Shown: one piece after another, positions 1-4,744 of the stretch
How the letters are laid out: each line of letters starts with the position of its first letter
How positions within the stretch are numbered: position 1 is the stretch's first letter
The notes under the pieces: model-generated
What the model was told of the DNA's origin: nothing
The model's input: the letters and a program-made list of their open reading frames with translations, nothing else
Databases searched by the model: none
Position numbers and translations under genes: made by a program
Assembly (NCBI GenBank): GCA_011620345.1
Contig: WOZJ01000061.1
Location: 1-6,406, forward strand
Reading direction: 5' to 3'
Length of the DNA stretch: 6,406 nucleotides
Origin: Nitrospirota bacterium
GTDB taxonomy: Bacteria > UBA2233

Positions 1-545
1 TCTACAGGGACGGCTCTAGGGAAACCCAGGTGCTCGAGACGGGCAGGACGCAGGTTGTACGAGAGGCCAGGCAAGCACCACCAGTTCAAGCCAAGCCAAC
101 CAAGCGCAAGCGCCCCAAGGTCCTCAAGGGGACGACGATCCAGATGGATACGGGCTGCGGACCGATGTACGTGACGATCAACGAAGACAAACGGGGGCTG
201 TTCGAGCTGTTCAACACGATCGGAAAGGCGGGTGGCTGCGCGGCATCACAGTCCGAGGCGATCGGGCGCCTGGTATCGCTCGCCTGGCGGAGCGGGATTC
301 CTGCGGAAGAAACCACCAAACAGCTTATCGGAATCCGCTGCCACAAGCCCGTCGGGTTTGGGGACAATCAGATTACCTCGTGCGCTGATGCTATCGCAAA
401 GGCCGTTCTTACGCACTTGGGGGAAGACAGGCGCAAATATCAAGACCCCCCATCCTACGGCGCCTGCCCCGAGTGCGGAGGGGCGCTCGAGCCAAAAGAA
501 GGCTGCGCGACTTGCAAAGAGTGTGGCTATTCTGAGTGCGAATAG
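1..545 (+). CDS. nrdJ: Class II (adenosylcobalamin-dependent) ribonucleotide reductase, C-terminal part only
   Basis: This is the 3' end of the gene for the B12-dependent enzyme that reduces ribonucleotides to deoxyribonucleotides in the cytoplasm. The reading frame is already open at position 3 and has no start in the window. The first codons read YRDGSRETQVLETG, family sequence immediately before the linker, so the GTG at position 30 is internal rather than a start. The 180 visible residues hold a basic linker (about 31-40, KPTKRKRPKV), a TSCPD domain (about 41-140, with MDTGCGPMYVTIN, GKAGGCAASQSEAIGRL and a later TSCADAI segment), and a cysteine-rich tail with C155/C158, C168/C171 and C174/C179. 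The first four resemble a zinc ribbon. The terminal C-x4-C matches the spacing of the redox-shuttle pair known at the end of class II enzymes. It converges on the cytochrome operon, with a shared hairpin between. The family call is firm; only the catalytic barrel is unseen. Confidence 0.95.
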   Translation, partial: YRDGSRETQVLETGRTQVVREARQAPPVQAKPTKRKRPKVLKGTTIQMDTGCGPMYVTINEDKRGLFELFNTIGKAGGCAASQSEAIGRLVSLAWRSGIPAEETTKQLIGIRCHKPVGFGDNQITSCADAIAKAVLTHLGEDRRKYQDPPSYGACPECGGALEPKEGCATCKECGYSECE

Positions 546-553
546 GAGAGCCT

Positions 554-598
554 AAAAAGGAAGCCCCCGAGGAGGAGTCCCGACTTCCTCGGGGGCTT
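554..598. terminator. Rho-independent terminator between convergent genes
   Basis: A perfect 13-bp stem pairs 561-573 (AAGCCCCCGAGGA) with 586-598, with a 12-nt loop. Read on the minus strand the stem is followed by CC and then five T (558-554), a normal intrinsic terminator 14 nt beyond the stop of the third cytochrome gene. On the plus strand the stem follows the nrdJ stop by 15 nt, but what comes after (GGCTCCTTCG) is a poor U-tract. Termination of nrdJ there is therefore plausible but weaker. It probably acts in both directions and mainly for the cytochrome operon. Confidence 0.85.
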
Positions 599-611
599 GG
601 CTCCTTCGCCG

Positions 612-908
612 TTAGCGGGAGCGTGAGAGCGATACGACGTAGCTCGAGACAAGCTCTAGTTCGGTGTCGTTCAACTCGGGAGCGATCGGGCAACGGTCCA
701 TCGCCCTGGCAAACGACGTCCATGTTTTGTAGTGGTTGATGGGCGGAGCTTGCGAATCCCCGGCACCATCCGTCTTATGGCAGCTTGCGCAACGCCGCTC
801 GTAGAATTCTTTGCTCACAACGGGGGAACCCTGGGCATGGGCGAAGCAGACGCTTAAGAATGCATATCCCCCTATTGCTAAGGCGCTTATCCTACGTATC
901 CCACCCAT
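612..908 (-). CDS. Small secreted monohaem cytochrome c, third gene of the operon
   Basis: The product has 98 residues. A Sec signal peptide spans about 1-25 (MGGIRR, a hydrophobic core, then a likely cut after AHA). One CASCH haem site (C40, C43, H44) follows, so the mature protein should be a periplasmic or membrane-associated electron carrier of only about 73 residues. The expected sixth ligand is a methionine; the best candidate is M70 in the segment AMDRCPIAPEL. A third cysteine, C73, sits three residues after it, which is unusual. The C-terminal helix (ELELVSSYVVSL) is typical of class I cytochromes. It is clearly diverged from its two upstream neighbours and lacks their LKGY and LEALA-Y segments. 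The ATG at 908 is preceded by AAAGG about 11 nt upstream, and the gap to the preceding stop is 14 nt, so it is co-transcribed and probably translationally coupled. The redox partner is unknown. Confidence 0.85.
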   Translation of the reverse strand: MGGIRRISALAIGGYAFLSVCFAHAQGSPVVSKEFYERRCASCHKTDGAGDSQAPPINHYKTWTSFARAMDRCPIAPELNDTELELVSSYVVSLSRSR

Positions 909-922
909 GGAATTTTTCGCCT

Positions 923-1252
923 TTATTTCTTTAGCGTGACAATGTAGGATGCCAACGCTTCGAGGTCTGCATCCGACTTACCTTTGGCGTAAGGCTCCAT
1001 GACGGCCTTCATATCGCCGCCCTTGCCTTCACGGTAGCCTTTGAGCTTTTGGACTATCTGCTCTTTTGAAAGGGAAGCAAGGGGTGGGTAGATACCTTGG
1101 CCTTCAGCGTTCTGCTGATGGCAGGCGGCGCACTCCTTTGCGTAAAGCTCCTTTCCCTTCGCCGTGTTGTCGGCGGCAAAGAGCGAAGACGCCCCAAAAG
1201 CCCCCAAAAAACAAATACTCCACAGAGCCCTTCTTGGAAAGTCCCTTGACAT
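923..1252 (-). CDS. Periplasmic cytochrome c, c553-like class I (second paralogue)
   Basis: The product has 109 residues. The N-terminal signal peptide has a basic start (MSRDFPRR), a hydrophobic stretch and the cut-site region SLFA-ADN near residues 26-27. One CAACH haem site (C41, C44, H45) is followed by GIYPPLASLSKEQ, LKGYREGKGG and a candidate methionine ligand at M81 or M85 (DMKAVMEP). The end is the helix LEALASYIVTLKK. This layout is that of small soluble c553-type electron carriers. It is a close relative of the gene just upstream: the same length, the same YP, LSKE, LKGY and LEALA-Y landmarks, and the same LKK ending, so a tandem duplication is likely. A GTG six bases further upstream (1258) keeps the frame open, but the Shine-Dalgarno GGAG at 1263-1260 lies 7 nt from the ATG at 1252 and only 1 nt from that GTG, so the ATG is chosen. 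The gap from the previous stop is 12 nt. Confidence 0.92.
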   Translation of the reverse strand: MSRDFPRRALWSICFLGAFGASSLFAADNTAKGKELYAKECAACHQQNAEGQGIYPPLASLSKEQIVQKLKGYREGKGGDMKAVMEPYAKGKSDADLEALASYIVTLKK

Positions 1253-1259
1253 GCACACT

Positions 1260-1263
1260 CTCC
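1260..1263 (-). promoter_or_regulatory. Shine-Dalgarno site deciding the start of the second cytochrome
   Basis: GGAG on the minus strand lies 7 nt before the ATG at 1252. It immediately follows the TAG stop of the upstream cytochrome gene (1267-1265). It is too close to serve the alternative GTG at 1258. Confidence 0.7.
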
Positions 1264-1264
1264 G

Positions 1265-1594
1265 CTATTTTTTTAGCGTTGCCATGTATGCGGCAAGCGC
1301 CTCGAGTTGCTGGTCTGTCTTGCCTTTGACGAACGAGGCCATAACCGATTTCATGCTTCCGCCATAGGTGCCGCCCTTGTAGCCTTTGAGCATTTCCAGG
1401 CCTTTTTCTTTGGAGAGGTTGTTGACGGCGGGGTAGATCCCGGAGCCTGAACCGTTGGCCATGTGGCAGCTTGCGCATTCTTGCTCGTACATCTTTTTGC
1501 CCTCTGCAACCGGGTCTTGCCCAATGGCCAATCCGGTAAGAGAGAGGGTGTACAGCGCGGTTAAGCCCGCAAGCCCTACAACCGTCTTTTTCAT
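1265..1594 (-). CDS. Periplasmic cytochrome c, c553-like class I (first paralogue)
   Basis: The product has 109 residues and is the first gene of a three-cytochrome operon. A clear Sec signal peptide (MKKTVVGLAG, hydrophobic to about residue 24, cut near AIGQ-DP) precedes one CASCH haem site (C40, C43, H44). After the haem site come GSGIYPAVNNLSKEK, LKGYKGGTYGG, a methionine-ligand candidate at M81 or M85 (SMKSVMASF) and the C-terminal helix LEALAAYMATLKK. The GTYGGSMKSVM segment is typical of small c553 carriers. The expected role is single-electron transfer in the periplasm between a membrane complex and a terminal oxidase or reductase; no partner is encoded here. The frame stays open upstream to 1678, but those codons lie in the promoter and upstream of the predicted transcription start near 1643. 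AAGGAGGA sits 6 nt before the ATG at 1594, so that start is taken. Confidence 0.93.
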   Translation of the reverse strand: MKKTVVGLAGLTALYTLSLTGLAIGQDPVAEGKKMYEQECASCHMANGSGSGIYPAVNNLSKEKGLEMLKGYKGGTYGGSMKSVMASFVKGKTDQQLEALAAYMATLKK

Positions 1595-1600
1595 GCCGTC

Positions 1601-1608
1601 TCCTCCTT
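1601..1608 (-). promoter_or_regulatory. Strong Shine-Dalgarno site of the first cytochrome
   Basis: AAGGAGGA on the minus strand is 6 nt upstream of the ATG at 1594. It is nearly a full match to the anti-Shine-Dalgarno sequence and rules out the longer reading frame beginning at 1678. Confidence 0.85.
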
Positions 1609-1632
1609 CTAGGTTCATCGGTCCGCGTACGC

Positions 1633-1666
1633 AAAAAAAACCCGCCGCTATTATACTACGGCAGGG
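1633..1666 (-). terminator. Intrinsic terminator, probably of the tauE transcript, overlapping the next promoter
   Basis: On the minus strand CCCTGCCG (1666-1659) pairs with CGGCGGG (1647-1641): GCCG/CGGC plus CCC/GGG with one bulged T. The loop is 11 nt and eight T follow directly (1640-1633). This is the standard form of a Rho-independent terminator. The only gene upstream on this strand is tauE, ending at 1842, which would give it a 3' untranslated region of about 200 nt. The loop contains the -10 box of the cytochrome operon promoter. The stem is only moderate, so partial readthrough into the cytochrome genes is possible. Confidence 0.6.
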
Positions 1667-1678
1667 CGTGTCTTTCAA
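1650..1678 (-). promoter_or_regulatory. Sigma-70-type promoter of the cytochrome operon
   Basis: TTGAAA (1678-1673) and a perfect TATAAT (1655-1650) are separated by exactly 17 nt on the minus strand. The predicted start is near 1643, giving a leader of about 49 nt to the ATG at 1594. The bases between the -10 box and the start (AGCGGC) are G+C-rich. The transcript would begin GGG followed by eight U. No other promoter this good is visible within the operon. Confidence 0.8.
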
Positions 1679-1696
1679 GCATGCCCATCGCGCGTT

Positions 1697-1712
1697 ATCG
1701 CTTTGAAGCGAT
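1697..1712. promoter_or_regulatory. Candidate activator site: 7-bp dyad upstream of the cytochrome promoter
   Basis: ATCGCTT-TG-AAGCGAT is an inverted repeat with 7-bp arms and a 2-bp centre. Its centre (1704.5) is about 61.5 bp upstream of the predicted start near 1643, the place where class I activators such as CRP/FNR-family proteins bind. The arms are not a CRP or FNR consensus, so the protein is unknown. In RNA it could instead form a short hairpin in the tauE 3' untranslated region. Confidence 0.35.
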
Positions 1713-1744
1713 CAGGGCCCACGCCTCCTTCTTTGGCGGGCAGC

Positions 1745-1785
1745 TTGGCCAAACTTTGGTGTTTTGTTTTTGACTCATAACAAAA
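1745..1785. repeat. Cluster of short palindromes upstream of the cytochrome operon
   Basis: Three inverted repeats lie in 41 bp: TTGGCCAA (1745-1752), the overlapping CCAAACTTTGG (1749-1759), and TTTTGTT (1762-1768) facing AACAAAA (1779-1785) across 10 nt. The last is much more A+T-rich than the genes around it. They lie in the 247-bp non-coding stretch between tauE and the first cytochrome. They may be protein-binding sites or 3'-untranslated RNA structure; no known consensus is recognised. Apart from these, the dyad at 1697-1712, and the promoter and terminator elements, I see nothing in that stretch. Confidence 0.3.
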
Positions 1786-1841
1786 TATAGAGGGTTCTCT
1801 TTGGTAAATTTTAAGATGCGACTGCCTATAAATCCCGAAGA

Positions 1842-2789
1842 TCAAAGGCATCCTTCAGTGTCAGCCATTGCTCCATATGCCGGGCGGCCTTGGGTCAGTT
1901 GCGGGGGCACGGCGCCCCTGCCCTGGGATTTTCTTTGTCCTCCTGCCCAAACCGTTACAAGCCCTAAAGCCCAAAGCAGGGTCAATCCAGCATAGACCAG
2001 CGGTATCGCCCTGTCTGGCAGCACCTGGAAGGTGCCTAAGAGTGTCCTGGCATTGGTAAACAAGATAGCAGCGCCCACAGAAATGCCAAGAAAGCGTCCA
2101 GGGGCTACCCGGACCAGCCATGCTGCCAGAGGGGCCGCCGCCACGCCGCCGGCCATGAGGGCGAAAACCCAGAATCCGTTGACCCCTTTCCACCCTAAAA
2201 AGAAGATAAACCCCAGCGTGGCGGAGAGTGTAACGATAAACTCGCTAGTATCCACCGTTCCAACAGCCAGGCGCGGCTCTACCCCTTTGGTCAGAATGAG
2301 CGCAGGTGTGGCGATTGGTCCCCACCCTCCGCCACCAGAGGCATCGGCAAAGCCAGCTAGCAACCCGAGCGGCACAAGGAAGTGTCGGCTAGGCTTGTTG
2401 CCGCCCGGCAGCGCGGAAACCCGGCGTGGAACGAGAAACCGGACAAAAAGGTATCCGCCGAGAAAAAAGAGGAACAGGGCCGTAAAGGGCCTGGCCATCC
2501 CCGCAGGAACCCGACTGATCAGGCAGGAGCCTAGAAAAGCCCCCAAGGCCCCGGGAAGGGCCAGGCTCAATGCCGTTTTTTTGTCAACATTGCCGAAGCG
2601 CAGGTGGGATATGCCGGAAGCCGCCGTCGTCATGATCTCCGCCATGTGTACCGAAGCCGAAGCCACGGCCGGAGCGACACCAAAGCCAAGCAGCAGGGTG
2701 CCCGAAGTCATTCCGTAACCCATCCCCAACGACCCATCGATGAGCTGCGCCACAAACCCGATAAGCGTGAAAACGATCAGCCGTTGCAC
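1842..2789 (-). CDS. TauE/SafE family membrane permease (probable sulfite or sulfur-oxyanion exporter)
   Basis: This is a 315-residue inner-membrane protein with about eight hydrophobic segments (roughly 1-20, 28-50, 71-92, 100-120, 136-155, 183-200, 205-250, 262-282). The two internally related family signatures are present: GFVAQLIDGSLGMGYG near 11-26, followed by SASVHMAEIMTTAASGISH, and GLLAGFADASGGGGWGP near 142-158. Characterised members export sulfite or sulfoacetate, or act in taurine metabolism. The substrate here is inferred from the divergent sulfite reductase gene, not seen directly. About 33 polar C-terminal residues follow the last segment. The start is a GTG at 2789, supported by GGAGGGGAG 5 nt upstream. 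A promoter lies at 2900-2928. Transcription probably ends at 1633-1666, since nothing stronger follows the stop. The family is certain; the transported ion is not. Confidence 0.9.
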   Translation of the reverse strand: MQRLIVFTLIGFVAQLIDGSLGMGYGMTSGTLLLGFGVAPAVASASVHMAEIMTTAASGISHLRFGNVDKKTALSLALPGALGAFLGSCLISRVPAGMARPFTALFLFFLGGYLFVRFLVPRRVSALPGGNKPSRHFLVPLGLLAGFADASGGGGWGPIATPALILTKGVEPRLAVGTVDTSEFIVTLSATLGFIFFLGWKGVNGFWVFALMAGGVAAAPLAAWLVRVAPGRFLGISVGAAILFTNARTLLGTFQVLPDRAIPLVYAGLTLLWALGLVTVWAGGQRKSQGRGAVPPQLTQGRPAYGAMADTEGCL

Positions 2790-2899
2790 TATTGCTCCCC
2801 TCCCGCAACCCTAGCGTGAAACGTAACTCCTAAATCTACAGACAAATCAGGCGAAGACACGGCACCCTCCTGTACGCTGGATTTTTTGTATGCCCACCC

Positions 2900-2928
2900 A
2901 TTATTGCAAAGGCCGGCCCAATAGTCAA
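2900..2928 (-). promoter_or_regulatory. Sigma-70-type promoter of the TauE-family gene
   Basis: On the minus strand TTGACT (2928-2923) is separated by 17 nt from AATAAT (2905-2900), each one base from consensus. The predicted start near 2893 gives a leader of about 100 nt before the GTG at 2789. I recognise no riboswitch in that leader. Confidence 0.6.
2902..2923. promoter_or_regulatory. Candidate operator dyad in the divergent tauE-cysI control region
   Basis: TATTG (2902-2906) and CAATA (2919-2923) form an inverted repeat with 12 nt between, which include the palindrome GGCCGGCC (2911-2918). The repeat spans almost the whole spacer of the minus-strand promoter, so a bound protein would block or remodel it. 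A second CAATA follows at 2926-2930. An interrupted dyad between divergent genes is typical of LysR-type regulation, but no regulator gene is in the window. Confidence 0.3.
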
Positions 2929-2934
2929 TATTAT
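2904..2934 (+). promoter_or_regulatory. Weak candidate promoter for the sulfite reductase gene
   Basis: TTGCAA (2904-2909) and TATTAT (2929-2934) are the best plus-strand pair I find, but the 19-nt spacing is long. It overlaps the minus-strand tauE promoter almost completely. A poor core promoter would suit activator-dependent expression. An alternative A+T-rich -10 exists at 2951-2956 without a convincing -35. Confidence 0.25.
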
Positions 2935-2975
2935 ATATGGGTAGTAACGTTATTAAATGAAGGGCTTGTGTCAAC

Positions 2976-3013
2976 GGCCTAAGGGTGGTTTCCTAATAAG
3001 GAAGGCTCTTTTT
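2976..3013 (+). promoter_or_regulatory. Terminator-like hairpin in the sulfite reductase leader
   Basis: TTCCT (2990-2994) pairs with AGGAA (2999-3003) around the 4-nt loop AATA, and GCC (2977-2979) can pair with GGC (3004-3006) outside it. Then comes CTCTTTTTAT with five T at 3009-3013. It lies between the likely promoter and the ribosome site and could act as an attenuator. The stem is short and interrupted, so a functional role is uncertain. Confidence 0.25.
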
Positions 3014-3040
3014 ATAACGCAACCGACCGGCATGATCCAA

Positions 3041-3046
3041 GGAGAG
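3041..3046 (+). promoter_or_regulatory. Shine-Dalgarno site deciding the sulfite reductase start
   Basis: GGAGAG lies 9 nt before the ATG at 3056. The in-frame ATGs at 2957 and 3032 have no comparable site upstream. Confidence 0.6.
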
Positions 3047-3055
3047 ACAAAGCCC

Positions 3056-4744
3056 ATGCGCAAGGATGCCCCCCCTTCGAAAATCGAGATGGCCAAGGAA
3101 AACAGTTTCTACCTTAGACGGCCAATTTTTGAGGAGCTAGGAAACCAAGAAGAGGCTTTTTCGGACGAGGGCGCCCAGGTTATAAAGTTTCACGGGGTTT
3201 ACCAGCAAGACGACAGGGACCAAAGGAAGTCAAGGAGGAACGAGGGCCTGGAACCGGCCTACCGCTTCATGGTCCGAGTAGGCTCGGCGGGCGGGGCTTA
3301 CACGGCCGAGCAGCTCCTTGCAATGGCCAAGTTTGCCGAAGAGTACGCCAATGGAACGCTTAGGCTAGCCTCCAGGCAAAGCGTGCAGCTTCATGGTGTA
3401 CTCAAAGGCGGCCTGAAGCCGCTTTTGTCCGGGCTCTCGAAGCATCTGTTGAGCAGCTTCGCCAAGTGCGGTGACGTCGTAAGGAACGTGACGCTTTGCC
3501 CGGCCCCCCCTGAAGGAGCCCTTTCTAAGACCCTGCTCGATATTGCAAGGACGATCGAAGCCCACTTCAGGCCAAAGTCCAGCGCCTACCTTGAAGTTTG
3601 GCTGGACGGCAAGCTAGCGGCGAGCACGGAGGGCGAGGAAGAGCCCCTCTACGGCAGGGTTTATCTCCCCCGTAAGTTTAAGATCGGCATCTCTTCGCCT
3701 TTTGACAACTGCATCGACGTCTATGCGAACGACATCGGCATCGTTCCTGTCGAGAACGGCCGGCTCGAAGGGTTTGTTCTTTTGGTAGGAGGCGGAATCG
3801 CCTTTAGCCATGGTGAGCGTAGCACCTACCCCAGGCTTGCAGAACCGCTGGGGTTCGTCGTGCCAGATGACCTGCTTGCCGCGCTCGAGGCGATCTTTAC
3901 GATCCAGCGGGATTTCGGCGACAGGTCCAAGCGAAATCACGCAAGAACGAAGTACACGCTCGATCGCCTTGGGCTTTTGGGGTTCAAAGACGAGCTCGAA
4001 AGAAGGTTCGGCAAGCCTCTTGCCCCGGCGCGTAAGCCTGTCTGGAAGGCTTCCCATGACCATCTGGGCTGGCAAACGCTTGAAGACGGCAGGCTCATGC
4101 TCGGGCTTCCCATCCCATCGGGGAGAGTCCAGGATACGCCCGGACATCGTTACAAAAGCGCCGTAGTGGCGCTGCTCGAGGCCTTCCGGCCGGATGTCCG
4201 GATCACCCCGCAGCAAAACATGCTGCTTGTTGGCCTCCTGCCAGGAGACAAGCGTAAGGTCGAGGAGTGCCTAAGGGATTTCGGGGTGCCTTTGGCCGAA
4301 AGTCTCAAGCCCTTAGAGCGCGCCGCGATGGCCTGCCCCGCTCTTCCTACCTGCGGGCTTGCGATTGCCGAGGCCGAACGGGCCTTTCCAGGCCTTCTTG
4401 AAGAGCTGCTAGCGGTTCTGGAAGAGCTCGGGCTTCAAGACGAGCCGCTTGCCGTAAGAATGACGGGCTGTCCGAACAACTGCGTAAGGCCGCTTTTGGC
4501 GGAGGTAGGAATCGTGGGCAGGGGCCTTGACTCCTACAACATTTACCTTGGCGCCAGTCATCTTGGAACGCGCTTAGGGGCGCTTTTTGCGGAAAAGGTG
4601 TCGAAGAAAGAGATCGCGGAAGCCCTAAGGCCCGTGCTTTACCTCTGGAGCCGGGCCAAGCTCGAAGGCGAGCGCTTCGGGGACTTCTACAACCGCGTCG
4701 GGCTCACGCCTCTTCGAAACCTAGCCGTCAGGGAGGTCGTTTAG
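3056..4744 (+). CDS. cysI: Sulfite reductase haemoprotein subunit (siroheme and [4Fe-4S])
   Basis: The product is a 562-residue cytoplasmic enzyme that reduces sulfite to sulfide with six electrons for cysteine synthesis. It follows the E. coli CysI pattern (570 residues) end to end: YLRRPIFEEL, KFHGVYQQDDRD (45-54), GLEPAYRFMVR, TLRLASRQSVQLHG (101-114), LPRKFK (204-209), then two cluster motifs. C427, C433 (CPALPTC) and C472, C476 (GCPNNC) match the four ligands of the [4Fe-4S] cluster, one of which bridges to siroheme. The sulfite-binding residues known in E. coli (R83, R153, K215, K217) correspond to R74, R143, K207 and K209, which favours sulfite over nitrite as substrate. The ATG at 3056 is chosen for its ribosome site and because the family N-terminus starts there; the frame is open from 2957 but the extra 33 codons look unlike the family. 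No flavoprotein partner (CysJ) is adjacent. The stop overlaps that of the converging peptidase gene. Confidence 0.94.
   Translation: MRKDAPPSKIEMAKENSFYLRRPIFEELGNQEEAFSDEGAQVIKFHGVYQQDDRDQRKSRRNEGLEPAYRFMVRVGSAGGAYTAEQLLAMAKFAEEYANGTLRLASRQSVQLHGVLKGGLKPLLSGLSKHLLSSFAKCGDVVRNVTLCPAPPEGALSKTLLDIARTIEAHFRPKSSAYLEVWLDGKLAASTEGEEEPLYGRVYLPRKFKIGISSPFDNCIDVYANDIGIVPVENGRLEGFVLLVGGGIAFSHGERSTYPRLAEPLGFVVPDDLLAALEAIFTIQRDFGDRSKRNHARTKYTLDRLGLLGFKDELERRFGKPLAPARKPVWKASHDHLGWQTLEDGRLMLGLPIPSGRVQDTPGHRYKSAVVALLEAFRPDVRITPQQNMLLVGLLPGDKRKVEECLRDFGVPLAESLKPLERAAMACPALPTCGLAIAEAERAFPGLLEELLAVLEELGLQDEPLAVRMTGCPNNCVRPLLAEVGIVGRGLDSYNIYLGASHLGTRLGALFAEKVSKKEIAEALRPVLYLWSRAKLEGERFGDFYNRVGLTPLRNLAVREVV

Noticed and set aside
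30-545. A complete small gene starting at the GTG at 30
   Set aside because: The frame is open to the window edge, and the preceding residues (YRDGSRETQ) are conserved NrdJ sequence. It is the end of a larger gene.
1595-1678. Longer first cytochrome starting at 1678
   Set aside because: Its first codons overlap the -35 and -10 boxes and lie upstream of the predicted transcript start. The ATG at 1594 has a strong ribosome site and begins a normal signal peptide.
2032-2718. Long plus-strand reading frame of 228 codons opposite the TauE-family gene
   Set aside because: It is antisense to a clear membrane protein gene and its product is a proline/arginine-rich sequence typical of a shadow frame.
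2789-2974. 61-codon minus-strand reading frame upstream of the TauE-family gene
   Set aside because: It runs through the predicted promoter and leader, has no ribosome site and resembles nothing known.
2974-2996. Resemblance of AAGGGTGG (2981-2988) in the cysI leader to the start of a T-box motif
   Set aside because: Only the first half matches, the ACCGCG part is absent, and the leader from any plausible promoter is too short to hold a T-box stem I and specifier loop.
2957-3055. N-terminal extension of the sulfite reductase from the ATG at 2957 or 3032
   Set aside because: There is no ribosome site before either ATG. The extra residues have no family counterpart, and the 2957 start is very close to the predicted transcription start.
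33-4180. Six copies of the palindrome CTCGAG (33, 486, 643, 1301, 3884, 4175), more than base composition would suggest
   Set aside because: Most lie inside genes and are often in frame as Leu-Glu (CTC GAG), so codon preference explains them. They have no regular spacing or orientation pattern.
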